Assembly: GCF_040712315.1 (NCBI RefSeq)
Contig: NC_134017.1
Coordinates: 4,122,001 to 4,186,000, forward strand
Reading direction: 5' to 3'
Origin: Castanea sativa
Lineage: Eukaryota; Streptophyta; Magnoliopsida; Fagales; Fagaceae
Length of the DNA stretch: 64,000 bases
The translations under genes were made by a program, and so were the position numbers. The notes under the pieces were generated by a model. That model worked only from the letters and a program-made list of their open reading frames with translations, was not told where the DNA came from and did no database searches. Below, in pieces: positions 33,591-44,800 of this stretch. How positions within the stretch are numbered: the stretch's first letter is position 1; each line of letters opens with the position of its first letter.

Positions 33591-36307
33591 CCTTAAGCCT
33601 TAGAAGGGGGGTCCTGCTCGGAAGTGCTGGCAGCCCCTTTTGATTTGTTGTCCTCCTCTGTTCGTTTAAGCTCTGCTTCGAATAAGGTCTGGACTTATTT
33701 CCCTTTATCTCTTGCCACTATTAGAGGGACATTGGGCTCGGCATTCTAGCTCGTAGGCTTCTTGGCTCCGTCGCCTTGTTCCTTCTCTTTGACAGAACCA
33801 GCAGATTCTTTAGGAGTTGGAATGGGCAGCGGAGTCATGGATGGATGCATTGAAGGCGCCTTCTTGGGGGTAGGTGCGGCAGGAGGAAGCTTTTCGAGCA
33901 CCTGGATGTCCTACGGAAGCCAAATGTTCTTGGGTTTCCTCAACTCAGAAGTTGTAGGAATCCCTACCACATTTAGAGCTTCCGCCCACACTTGCTAGCA
34001 GTACTCCCAGCATAGCTCGGCGAACTCCTCTGTTAGCTAATTTTCTGTCGCCTCCACCCCTTCTTTGTAAGCAGCCTTCTTTGCAGCCTCCATGCTGTCC
34101 TTGAAGGTACGAGCCTCCTTCCTCATTCTAGCAAGCTCCTTCTTCAGGTCAGAGATTTCTTGCTGGGCTTTGGACAAGTCCTCGTCCTTCTAACGCAGAA
34201 GCTTGCGTTGCCCCTCCACCTGGGTTCTCATCGTCTTCAGGCTGGCCTCGGCACTGTCCCTCTCCCTCTTCTACTCTGCCAGCTGCGTGGTTAGGTTCTT
34301 GTTCTACACAAGAGCTTGGCCTAAGGACTTCTCGATCTCCTGCCTGACCTCAAGTTCAACTGCAGCTTTCTTTCGAGAGTCTTCCACCCACTTCTAGGTA
34401 GCAAAGACTTCTTGAATGGCCTACGTTGAAATATTAAAAATAAATGTGTTATTGTTAAAGCAAATTCAAATTACATGAGAACGATTTTTTGTTAAAGTGT
34501 AGTGAAGGCAGTAAGGTGGGGGTAAACACAAGACACTCACCAAAGCTAAGTCCTTTTTGAGCGAGAGAAAAAGATGTGGTTGGTTCATCTTGTCCAGGGT
34601 GTCCATGTCCTTTGGCAGAAGAAGAGGTTGTTCCAAAGCATCAGCCAGGTGGTGAGCGTGACCTTGCTGGAACGCCCTGATGCTAGATTGGCAAAAGATT
34701 GGTGCCCCATCCAGCTTCAGCTCAGGAGACTAGTTGGCCGGTGTACGGTGTACCTCGGCCAGGTCACGAATCTCCCCACTTTCCACTGAAAAGGCACGTC
34801 CCTTACCCTTGCCAGCTTTCTGCTGTTATTGTTGCTATTTTAGTTTCTTCTGTCTCTCCACATTTGCCTCCTTGGCCTCATTTTTCCTTTTCTTCTTAGG
34901 CTCCGGAATAGGAAGCTTAAGGTCAGAGGGAGGAGGGGGAGGTGGCAAAGATGGAGGGATCTGGGACCCACCTGCGTCCTTGTTAGAGGCTTTTGAGCCC
35001 CTCTTCAACATCAGCTTCCTAAGAGTGGACATATCGTCTTCTTCAGAGCTAGAGTCGGGCTGTGCAATTATCAGACCTTTTCTACCTGAAGTTTCTGCAG
35101 GCACGTGCTCTTCGTCCGAGAGGATGACGAGTTGATCCTCTTAAGGTCTCTCAGCTTCTTCGAGGCAAAACTGGTCAATCTCCTCGTCCAACAATTGTTG
35201 TGAGGACACAGGTTCTTCTTGGACAACTGTTGTTTGGGAATGAACCAAGAGAGGAATTGCTGTGATAGGGAGAGAGTATAGAATGATAGAGGGGTCATCT
35301 GGGAGTTCGTGGTCAGAAAGGAAGCCTTGTCGAGAAATGTCTATCCTTCTGCGTCGTTTGTCTCCAGCGGTGATCACGTTGTCAATCTCCTGGAAGTCGT
35401 TTGACAAATGATCGTATCAGGTGGGCTGCTCTCACTTGTAGGTCTTTGCTAACGAAGACTTCGGAGTGAAGAACGCGATTGAGGTTTGCGACGTTACAAA
35501 GGCTTAGACGCGGACGTACATGTTATTTATCTGTGAAAAACATCCGAGGAGACGAGCATGGTTAGATTAGCGATAAATATCAAAGGAAAGTGCAATAATG
35601 CATAATGTAATAAAAAACGGTAAAGATAATGGGATTAAGTCATGGGTTAGGGAATCTAATTCCTATAGAATCACACCTGGGTCTCCCCATTCGACTGGGC
35701 AGTGAGGACCGTTAGAGCAGTTTCCCGAGGCGATGAGATAGTCGTCTTTCATGCCTTTCTTGGACTTAGGAAGACAGGATATGAGCCTAACAATGCTAGA
35801 CCTGGATTTAAGGTAGTATCCTACACTTTTAAGTTTATAGCACTCGTACATATAAACAACGTCGTGCCATGTGAGGTTCAGACTCATTTGCTCGTTTAAA
35901 GCATCGACACAACCTAAGGCTCTAAATACATTTCGCATGTTACACTGATCTGGGCATAACCTATGGTTGCGTAGGTATTCGCTGGTTGCGTTTTTCATGG
36001 GGAGGGTCATCCCACCTTCTAGGAAGGTGATGATGGGAATGATAACTTCTCCCTCTTTCCTAGCGTTACCTATGGCTTCTACTGGGCAGTATCTTAAGCC
36101 TACGTCTTGGGGAATCTGGTATTTGGCCCAAAAACTCTCCATACCGGCGTCAGTATCTACTAAACACTTAAATCTACCCATTTGGTGGGAGTGAAAATGA
36201 AAATTTAGAGAAGGGAAGGGGTCTAGATGGTGGTCGAGGACAGAAGCCGAGAAGAAATGAGTAAAGGAAGTTGAAAACTTATGGGAAATCATTAGGCGAT
36301 TCTTCAC
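33590..36307 (-). pseudogene. Antisense gene inside the Tat element, decayed
   Basis: Minus-strand frames run almost the whole length between the 151-bp array and the 3' LTR. The N-terminal part (36307-35663, 214 open codons) has SFWAKYQIPQDVGLRYCPVE, ITFLEGGMTLPM and RALGCVDALNEQM. A plausible intron follows (donor-like CCCAG|GTGTG near 35675; acceptor-like TTTTTCACAG near 35530). The middle (35407-34835) is acidic and Ser/Pro-rich with a basic KKKRKNEAKEANVERQKK patch. The C-terminal part (to about 33590) is a long Glu/Lys/Ala-rich coiled-coil-like stretch with several stops. Antisense frames at this position are described for Tat-lineage elements; their function is unknown. Confidence 0.65.
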
Positions 36308-36639
36308 GAGCTTCTTGAGAGGAAAGATAGTGATTAACTCTTAGATGTGATTGATTTCTGAAAGAATGGATAAAGATACGGATTCCTAGACGTTTTGGCG
36401 TGTGGGAAGCGGCCTTGAATCAGAATTATCCCACCCAATTTTTTAGAACAAACCTGGATCGTTGGATGCGTATCTCACCGTTGAACGTGGGGGATAAGAC
36501 GTAACTTGCAGTCATAAATGCGAGTGTTCCGGGTTTCAAAGCGTCAAAGGCGGTTTTAAAGGAGTGAAAGGACCCCTACATATGTGGCGGTTTGCAAAGT
36601 GTGTGAAGGGTGCGCTATTGGTTCAACACTCCATTTCTC

Positions 36640-37181
36640 TCCTCGGATGGGAGGGAAAAATGAAGTTTTGAGGGGCTATTATGGGGGGTAAAAATGCTTA
36701 AATGAATGTTTGGGCCTTGGGCCTGGTTAGTTGGTATAAATTTGTTCAATCAGAGTCTTCTAGGCCCACAGGTCAGTCCGCACTATAATGGTCCGAGGTG
36801 GAGTATTTCCTCGGACAGGCCCAGTAAAGGCTATGGGACTTGCTAAAGGGCTTAGAGACAAAATTCTGAAAGATTTTTTGGGTAAAGGCGTGATCCAAGC
36901 ACCTGTTAGAAGCAGGATCATGGGAGAAATATCTAAGGGAAAAGCTGCTACCACCGCATTAAAGGCCCTACATCTACCTCCCTGGCCGCATTAATGGAGA
37001 AATGACCTCTGAACAGTAGAATTCAGCCTTCCAGCTATTATTTGAAGACTTTAAGAAGGTGGTGGATGGGAGAAGTATCTAGGAGGAAGATCTGTGTTAC
37101 ACGTGGATGAAACAGGAAAGAAGAAGAAGGATATAAGAAGATAAGAGAGGAAAGAAGAGGGGGATCTTTTTTGGGAAGCAA
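36640..37181 (+). mobile_element. Polypurine tract and truncated 3' LTR of the Tat element
   Basis: A purine-rich GGGAGGGAAAAATGAAG is followed by a likely LTR start TGAGGGGCTATTATGG at 36669. 37076-37181 repeats the 5' LTR segment 26640-26745, then identity stops abruptly at AAGCA. The inverted pair GTCCGAGG/CCTCGGAC lies at 36791-36816. Confidence 0.75.
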
Positions 37182-37335
37182 GATCAGTTCCTCACATTTA
37201 TCCTGGGTTTGTCTTCTTACTATGACAAGTATCATTTAGAAAAAAGACAATTAAATTGAATTAAAGTATAGCGTGATGAGGGAATTGTCCAATCACACTA
37301 GCCCAATCTTGTTGGTTAATAAAAACAACTGCCTT
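37182..37335. repeat. Fragment related to the 506-bp unit
   Basis: GATCAGTTCCTCACATTTATC and ACAAGTATCATTTAGAAAAAA follow the order seen at 5491, 6000, 6510, 8866 and 41214. It starts exactly where the 3' LTR breaks off. Confidence 0.55.
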
Positions 37336-37350
37336 CTTATTTAAGAATGG

Positions 37351-37361
37351 ATATGTATATA

Positions 37362-37449
<88 letters not shown>

Positions 37450-37452
37450 GAA
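37351..37452. repeat. (AT)n(GA)n microsatellite
   Basis: Two AT runs separated by an AC are followed by about 20 AG units. Confidence 0.95.
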
Positions 37453-37455
37453 GAG

Positions 37456-37780
37456 ATTCTAGCATTTTGCCCTTATTTTTTTTTAATTTAGCAATATGTT
37501 CCTGTTTTGAAACTATTTAGGTCTATGCCCTTATTTTGAAACTCGATTGATTTAAAATCGAGTCATGCCAAATGAAACTTAAAAAAAAAAAAAAATTGGA
37601 ACTCGAGTTCCTTGAATGGAGCTTATGCTATGAGCTCGAGTTCCAATTTTTTTTTAGTTTGATCGCCCCATTCTCGATTTTCTACAAATCGAGTTTCAAA
37701 ATAAGGGCATGGACCTAAATAGTTTCAAAACAGGGACATATTGCTAGATTTTTAAAAAAATAAGGGCAAAATGCTAGAAT
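37456..37780. mobile_element. 325-bp fold-back element with long inverted arms
   Basis: The ~95-bp arms share ATTCTAGCATTTTGCCC, AGCAATATGT(T/C)CCTG and TTTGAAACTATTTAGGTC. The inner region adds AAAATCGAG/CTCGATTTT and two copies of GAACTCGAGTTCC or GAGCTCGAGTTCC flanking a short loop. No ORF. No clear target duplication because both flanks are simple repeats. Confidence 0.8.
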
Positions 37781-37785
37781 TCCTT

Positions 37786-37786
37786 A

Positions 37787-37820
<34 letters not shown>

Positions 37821-38004
37821 AAACTTTGGCACAACACATTAGGTACTGTTCCTTAGGTTTTCCACATAAAATTGAGTTATGTGATTACTTAACTAAAAAA
37901 TACGCTTCAATCTCATGAACAAAAATCCACATGACAGAATTTTAAGATGGAAACCTAAGGAACAACCCCTAAGTACTGTACCTAAGTCTTTCCCTCTGTG
38001 TGTT

Positions 38005-38039
<35 letters not shown>

Positions 38040-38040
38040 T
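37786..38040. repeat. Two dinucleotide microsatellites
   Basis: (CA)n with a CG interruption at about 37788-37822, and (TG)n(TA)n at about 37998-38038. The intervening 170 bases hold no gene. Confidence 0.9.
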
Positions 38041-38070
38041 TGCTTCTTTGCAACTTTGTAATGGTTTCCA

Positions 38071-39988
38071 TGATGTAGGACACAGTTTAAAATTTAATTT
38101 TTGTAATTATTTAATTTTATTGTTGTTTATGTAATTTTTGTTATTTTAGGTTTATGTTATTTATTTCCCTCATTTTAGGTGCTTTTAATGTTGTTTAGTT
38201 AAATTAGGATTTTATAAGTTTTCATGGATGCCTATGAGTTTCTAGTTTCCCTAGGTTTTGTTTTTACTATTTAAACGCATTATAGCCTCCAAATGTAATT
38301 CCGTTTAGAGATTATTATCAATAAAATTGCAAAGTTCTCATAATTTTCTCCAGTGGATCCTAAATTATTACCTTATGGATTCAAGGAATCCCTCGTGAAT
38401 TTGAGGTTCACTACCTAGAAACTAACAGTTAAATTTCTGTCTATTAGAAAGAGTATTGTGTGTGCTTTCTTTAGACTTCCACAATATTAGTTGGTACCAG
38501 AGCCATAACATACCCTGATATGATGGCTAACTCATGAAATGGTAACCGTCACACTTACAACCATGAAGTTGAAGATTAAGCTTACACTAGGACTGAGTTC
38601 CACCAAATTCGTGAAAAGAGTCAACAAATTATAGGAAAAATCGAGCAAATGATTGCTACTCTTCTTGCTAGGAAATCATCTCACAGTAACAATGATCAAT
38701 ATATTTAAAGATGCACTCCTAGCTACAAGAGAATTCCATTCTTTGATGGAAATATGTGTAAGTTGGATTTAATTGACTGGCTTCTTGATTTGGAAGAGTG
38801 TGTTTTAATTTTTGGAAGATTTTTGATGAAGGAAAAGTGCGGCTTATGTCTAATAAGTTGGACAATGAAGTAGATGAATAGAGGGAAGATATTCAAATCA
38901 ATAGAAAGTGGTGGCATAAGCATCCAATCTGCTCTTGGCAAAGAATTAAAAATGTATATTCTTATGAAAAACAATATGTTCAAAACATGAAAGGTCAACT
39001 ATAAAACCAAAATTATCACAACCAAGTCCATGTGTCAGCTAAGGGGTTTAGGGGTTGAGAAGAAGCATCCTATTTTTAAAGAAAATTTTGAAGTGGTTAA
39101 AAAAGATCAAGACTTGCAACATGTTATTGAATTGAAGATTGAAGATACCACTTGTCAAAAGTTTGATGAAGATGTCAAAGAAAAGAAGGTTGAGTTGATT
39201 GTGGATGATGACAAAAATCAAGAGATGTTAATTATTGAGAATATTGTTGGAAGATCCAATTAAGATTAAATATGATGATGAGTCCATCATCCACCACCCA
39301 CAAGTTCTGGTTGATTTGTTGAGATGACTACACAATATGTTGATTTTCTTGGAGTAGAAAATTTTAATTTATTATCAATCCTTTGTTGATTGATATTGCA
39401 AATAAATTGAAGGTAGATGAGAAGAAATTTTATGTTACACTTTATGAAGACTTCAAGTTTCAAAACTAGATCAAGTTATTAAAGCATTTAAAGTATTTGT
39501 TTACTTGGAGTGGAAGATTTCAGATTTCGACCAACAACTTAATGGGGAGTTTGTTTCAAGTGGAGGAGTCTGATGTAACATGGTTTTATATTTAATTTTG
39601 TAATTATTTAATTTTAGTATTTTTATGTAATTTTTGTTATTTTAGATTTAGGTTATTTACTTCCTTATTTTTAGGTGCTATTAATGTTGTTTTGTCAAAT
39701 TAGGGGATTATGTTCTTTTGTTGCTACCTTAGGGTTTCTAGTTGCCTTAAGTTTTGTTTTTACTATTTAAACGTATTGTAGCCTCAATAGGAAATTCAAT
39801 TTAGAGATTATTACCAATAAAAATGTAGGGTTTTTCTAAAACTTTTCTTTAGTGAATTCTAGTTTATCACCTTGTAGATTCATGGAACCCCTCATGGATT
39901 CGAGGTTCACTACCCAGAAACTAACAGTTTAGTTTCTATCCATCAAAGAGAATATCATGTGTGCTTTCTCCAGGCTTCTACAACATCA
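38071..39988 (+). mobile_element. Short non-autonomous LTR retrotransposon (1,918 bp)
   Basis: Two LTRs, 38071-38489 and 39571-39988, start TGATGTA and share their whole order of blocks, including the CAATAAAA-type region and GAGGTTCACTACC(T/C)AGAAACT. The flanks are a perfect 5-bp duplication TTCCA at 38066-38070 and 39989-39993. TTGGTACCAGAGCC right after the 5' LTR fits a primer site of the tRNA-Met type, and a purine-rich AAGTGGAGGAGTC precedes the 3' LTR. The ~1.08-kb interior encodes only gag remnants. Confidence 0.92.
38690..39570 (+). pseudogene. Degenerate gag-like and acidic ORF of the short element
   Basis: The first part reads as gag (IPFFDGNMCKLDLIDWLLDLEE near 38730-38800) but soon hits stops. 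The 78-codon frame 39030-39263 is rich in Asp/Glu/Lys (KIEDTTCQKFDEDVKEKKVE). The last part, broken by stops, reads YVDFLGVENFN and ends in a Trp-Gly-Val-Cys-Phe-Lys-Trp block. The same two blocks (FIGLERFD..., LRASLFQVEGSD) occur in the minus-strand relative at 44800-45349. No protease or RT. Confidence 0.7.
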
Positions 39989-39993
39989 TTCCA

Positions 39994-40640
39994 CCATCTA
40001 ATATTTTACACTTTTTAGGAGCCTTAATTATGATTTTTTATTTTTTTTTTTGGTTTGGTTGATTGAAGTGATGCCGATATTATCATTTTATTAATATTCT
40101 AACTTTAGATTATTTGAGACATGATCCTATCATATTAGACCTCCATTAACTTTCTAATCATGTTTGTTTCTTTTTGCAACCACTACTTTGGAAGGATCCA
40201 AAAAGGATAAAAAGATAACCCTCAATATGACTTAATTTTCGAGTTGAAATCCCTTTATTGATATGTTCAAAGCATTAATTTATAAACAATCCCATAAAAC
40301 GTGGGGCTGACTCAATTAGCCCCTCCATGTATTCCAAGTGATACTACCTACTTCTTTTAAAATAAAAAGTGGAGGTTTAAATATACACAAAGGGAAGTAC
40401 GCGTGAAATGTGAGAGAGAGCTAAGCTTAGATTACATCTAGAATGTCTACATTCTAATAAGGCATAGATAGCTATGAATTCTATCCAATTTAAATATACA
40501 CAAAGGGAAGTACGCGTGAAATGAATTTGGAGAGTGGTGGTCTGGGTCAGCCAATAAGACAAACTAAAAGAAGTCATTGAGTGGTGGATACAATTTAGAG
40601 ATTATTATCAATAAAATTGTAGGGTTCAAAATATATAAAA
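39994..40640. other. Intergenic DNA with a 35-bp direct repeat
   Basis: No gene seen. TTTAAATATACACAAAGGGA plus AGTACGCGTGAAATG occurs at 40376-40410 and again at 40489-40523, 113 bp apart. The 66-codon minus ORF over it has no recognisable domain. Confidence 0.6.
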
Positions 40641-40795
40641 TTAATGTTTTATCCACAACATTTTTAAAGTAATTTTACGATAAATCTTAGGTGGTAAGCT
40701 GCTATTGATTCTAAAATAAGTTCAATACTAATATCTTTTTTTACCTACTAATAATAGTTTGTCACATAAAATTTGTTGTAAAAATGTTGTACATA
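40640..40795. mobile_element. Small MITE
   Basis: Imperfect inverted ends: TTATCCACAACATTTTTAAA on the left, and TTTGTTGTAAAAATGTTGTA followed by CATATAACATTA on the right. No ORF; target duplication not resolved. Confidence 0.5.
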
Positions 40796-41300
40796 TAACA
40801 TTACTTTAAAAATATAATTATAGCTCCTCAAACATAATCCTTAACCTCTTAAAAAAAATAAAAAATAAAAATAGGTCAAACAACAACAACAAACAAACAA
40901 ACAACAAAACCAAAACGAAAGCTGGCACATATGCAACTTAAATTTTTGGCAAAGCAGAAATTCGTCAGTTGTCAATCGTCATTGATGATGTTATCTTATC
41001 AAAACCAAAAAAAAAAAATGTAACTATTTAAAGCTTAATTTGTTATACAAAGACAAGACACGCTTGAACACTTAAACCACTTTTTTTTTTTTGATTGGCT
41101 TAACCACTTTTCACTGCATGATTGATTGTTCATAAAATGTTATGTTTTAGAGAAGTGTTCATAAAATGTTGGGTCCTACGTTTTGACAAGAACGACTATA
41201 AGCATATATAATATGTTCCTCGCGTGCATCACGAGTTTTTGTCTTCTTTAGTATGACATTGACAAGCATCATTCATAAAGTAGGACTCCTTTCAAAAAGA
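40796..41300. repeat. Intergenic DNA ending in a 506-bp-unit relative
   Basis: The last part, about 41140-41300, follows the unit's block order (TTCATAAAATGTT, TTTTGACAAGAACGACTATA, GTTCCTCGCGTGCATCACGA, GTCTTCTTTAGTATGACA). The rest has A-rich runs and no gene. Confidence 0.5.
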
Positions 41301-41944
41301 GAGCTACTGTGTCAAAATTAAACCACAAAAAAGTCGGGTTTCAGATTTTTGTAACGAAAAAGGCATCAAATACATGGAGGTGGGCTCAGACTTGGCAATC
41401 AAAAAAGGTGGGAAAAAAACAAAGAAACAAACAAGAAGTGGGAAAGTGTGACATATCTGGTATAAGTGACAGACCTTTCATAGAAATTTTAGCTAGTCAT
41501 GTTTGTTACAACTTCTCCAGCACTAGCTATCAAGTATTGATTAATTGATGGATATTCAACAAAATCAGAAATTTTCAGTAGTCAAACCAACTCCTTAATG
41601 GAACAACGTTTGGTTGGTTACAACTTACAAACATGCAGTTGATAGTTTCAACTATTCATGTTAAATGACTAATTGTTTTATGAATAAAGTTTTCGACCAG
41701 ATCCAGTTGAAATAAGAATTTTAATTTTATTATCTAGCATTTCAAATTACCATCCACCTTATTTTATTCAAATGACTTAATGAGTCATTTATGCAAATTA
41801 TGTGACTTTAATATAGGTTATCTTACTAAAAATATGTTAGGTCTAATGGATTAGGTGTTGGTAATCAATGACAATTTTTTTTTTTTTGAAGAAAACTGAG
41901 GATTTGTTTTCAAGGAACCAAAACTAAGTCGGCTTGAATTATAA
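41301..41944. other. No gene recognised
   Basis: A 79-codon plus-strand ORF at 41309-41548 is Lys/Trp-containing but unlike any family I recognise. The remainder is AT-rich. Confidence 0.4.
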
Positions 41945-42200
41945 CATAATTAAAGGAGTATTGGTGGAACATCTTCTATCCAAACCAAAAAACCTGTGAC
42001 ATGTAAAGTCTGCTTAGTAAGGTTATTATGAGTTATAGAATTACCTTCATGCCTAACATGAGAAAAAAAAAAAATTGCCAAATGTCTCTATATGACACTT
42101 AGCATTTTGAAGTAGGTGACCAATAGAGGACATAGAATTAGCTTCACCCTGTAAGGATCGGAGTTGATGACTATCTCCAAATCACCCTCAATGAACAAAA
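41945..42200 (-). pseudogene. RNase H-like domain relic (non-LTR type)
   Basis: The minus strand reads FIEGDLEIVIN, then HLAIFFFFSHVRHEGNSITH and GFLVWIEDVPPILL, with one stop and small shifts between. This matches the C-terminal half of the RVT_3-type RNase H found in plant LINEs and related genes, where EGD, HxxRxGNxxAH and W(I/M)EDVP are the usual marks. It is short, isolated and has no RT next to it. Confidence 0.65.
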
Positions 42201-43104
42201 GCTACAACAAACCAAAACCAAAATCTATAGCGTTTTATGAAAAAAAAAAAGAGCAGAAAAAAAAAAAATTGGGTTACACTGAGTAGGATTTGGTGGAGCT
42301 GTTACCCAAGGCTAACAAGAAAAAACTACTGGTCTGGACGATTCTTATCAAATTGCTTAATTACAAAAGAAGACATAACAAGCACATAATAAGACGGGAA
42401 GGATTTTGTGTACCCGTTCGTTTTTGTCACATTAGTTGCGTTTATTGTGGTATCGGCATTAGTACAAATCATCTTCAAAATTTTGTAGTGGATGAGTTTG
42501 CATTACAATGATCATGGAGCTCTAGTTTAGTCATTTATGGCCCCTAGACTACAAAATGTGTGAAATTCACAGTTTCTTTTGAACAAACTTAAGGGTACCA
42601 GCATAACAATGATTAAAAGGTCTTCCAGGACCTGGCCCAAATGTGTGGCTACACCAAACCGTTAGAAAGCTTTCATGGGCTTCTTAGAGACCTGTCTCTG
42701 TATTGCTGGGTTTGTAAGGAATCAGTTTCCAAGAGTCATTTGGCATAATATTATTCTCAAACAAGTTTATCAACCAACTTTTCCAAGTTTCATTTAATTT
42801 AAAATTGTACTCTTTTTCTCAAATAAATAAATTAAATTGTACTCAGCAAAATTCTACTACCAAAAATAGTAATAATAGTTTAATAAATTGTACTATTTTA
42901 AGAAATTTGAAATTTTATTTTACTAAAATCCTTTTTATGAAAATTTTTAAATTATATTTAAAAATTAATATTTATTTTAATCATTTTATTATATATATAT
43001 ATATATATATATAACAAATTGTAATTTTTTTTTATATCGAGAAGTTACTTTAGAAAAAACTTTTTTACAATTTAAAGTAACTCACTAATTATTAATAGAG
43101 TTGC

Positions 43105-43139
<35 letters not shown>

Positions 43140-43320
43140 GTATATATCTATGTTTATGTGTGTGTCGACATCAGTAAAAAAAAGTCATGCCATCTCATAT
43201 GTTAGTCACGTCTAGAAGAAAATTAACAAAATATGAAAGAAAGACTAAAATAGCACACTTTTTGAAATTTTAGAGACTAAAATTGATCATTTTAAACATT
43301 AAGAACTAATAACTAATATA
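42201..43320. other. Unassigned DNA with two AT microsatellites
   Basis: A 73-codon plus ORF at 42290-42511 is not recognised. On the minus strand about 42790-42540 reads as a broken protein-like stretch including SHTFGPGPGRPFNHCYAG, possibly a gene relic of unknown origin. (AT)n tracts lie at about 42992-43013 and 43105-43127. Confidence 0.4.
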
Positions 43321-43599
43321 CACTACCAAAAAAGAAAAACCTGAACTATTTCAGGGATTTATAAATTGCCACTATAGGTTCGATAGTTTTGTTATGTCAA
43401 CAATTTCATAGCAATGGTTATAGCTAGGTGCTGTTTGTTTACTATTGTGGTGGCTTGAAAACCGCTGTTGTTGGATTTTCCTTAAATAATAATAATAAAA
43501 AATTTAGTTATATTTCTAAACCTCTCTGCTATAGATCATTTATTATAAATAAAAAAGTCACTTTCTAAAAAAATATATATTTAGATTTTGCACTAGTGG
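43321..43599. mobile_element. Possible CACTA-type fragment
   Basis: Begins CACTACCAAAAAAGAAAAAC, a CACTA-like terminus, and reaches a TAGTG at about 43599. Beyond the first five bases the ends do not pair well, and the 3-bp flanks differ (ATA, GTA). Confidence 0.28.
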
Positions 43600-43974
43600 T
43601 AAATTTATTGTAGTTATGTTTACCTTTTTTTTTTTTAATATAGATATGACTTTATTTTATGAAAAATATATATAAATATTATTTTATAAAATATTAAATA
43701 CAATTTAACCATTTCCCTTAGGTTGTTCATTAACAAAATCATTTTTAAGGAATATCATATTATCTTATTGAGCAGTCCATGAATTTATTAAATAATTTTC
43801 ATTAAGTTAGAAGCTTAAGTCCAGTAATCTTTGTTGAATTTGATGCATAAATCGCTTTTACCATTACATATGGTTGCACTATTGAGAGCCTCAACTTGGA
43901 AGAAGATGATATAGTTGTTAATTTTGAAATCATGTAGCTAGCAAAGAGAGTCTAGAGGTTGTTCAACTTTCCTT

Positions 43975-44800
43975 ATGTGATGCGGGATGCGGAAGCATCA
44001 AGAAGCAGAACACGTTTATCTCTAGAAAACAAGAAACAAAGTATGTTTACTTCTGAAAATAAGCTTGAATCCACAAGGAAAAAAGGTCTTGAATCTATTA
44101 GAAAATAGAAAGACAAAAGTGTTTGAATTTTATTGATTGAATAATTGTTCAAAAAACGTGTACAGACTTAGGGGCCTATTAAAGGGCTCCATAAAACTTA
44201 ACGTATAAGAAAATATTCTAAAGTAACTCCTAATTGATACCTAACCATAACAGGAACCAAATTTGACCTAAAAAGCATTAAAGGCACCTAAAAAAAAAAA
44301 GGAAATAATAACCCTAAATCTAAAATAACGTTTTTAACATAAAAATACCAAAAAAATATTAAATGAAAAATAATTAAATAGTAAATGGAAAAAGTTTAGC
44401 TACAATATTGGTCGTAGCCTAAAGCTACAACCTTACTCAATATTATTAACAATACTACATATTTCAAAAATCTAACCACTAGATTGCATGTTCTTTACGT
44501 TCTTAATACACATGTCAAATTTTGTGTCAATTTACTATATGATCTATAAGATTATATTTTATGCATAATATTAAACTACATATACTTGCAATTTAAACAG
44601 GTTATTGATGATATAATTATTGATCTTTAATTTTCTAGAAAATTTTGCAAACATGAAAGATATAAGAAGAAAATATAATTAAATGATGGATTTGTAAAAC
44701 TTCACCTCCAAGAAAAAGATATTGAGTAAGGTTGTAGCCTTAAGGTACAGTCAATTTTGTAGCCAAACTTTATCCATAGTAAATTGTGTCCTACATCTGA
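43975..44800 (-). mobile_element. 3' LTR of a minus-strand relative of the 38071 element
   Basis: On the minus strand it starts AGATGTAGGACACAATTTAC, close to TGATGTAGGACACAGTTTAA at 38071, then continues through TTATTTCC and TTTTTTAGGTGCCTTTAATG and a CAATAAAATTC-type block. It is broken by the Mutator-type MITE at 44387-44775. The far (left) end is approximate. Confidence 0.7.
44387..44775. mobile_element. Mutator-type MITE, copy B (389 bp)
   Basis: Ends GGAAAAAGTTTAGCTACAA and, on the other strand, GGATAAAGTTTGGCTACAA. The perfect 9-bp duplication ATAGTAAAT lies at 44378-44386 and 44776-44784. The body is homologous to 1782-2148 (CTATATGATCTATAAG, TATTTTATGCATAAT, TCACCTCCAA). Confidence 0.93.

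Noticed and set aside
34734..35135. Plus-strand 133-codon ORF
   Set aside because: It is the shadow of the antisense gene on the minus strand, whose protein-like composition is more convincing.
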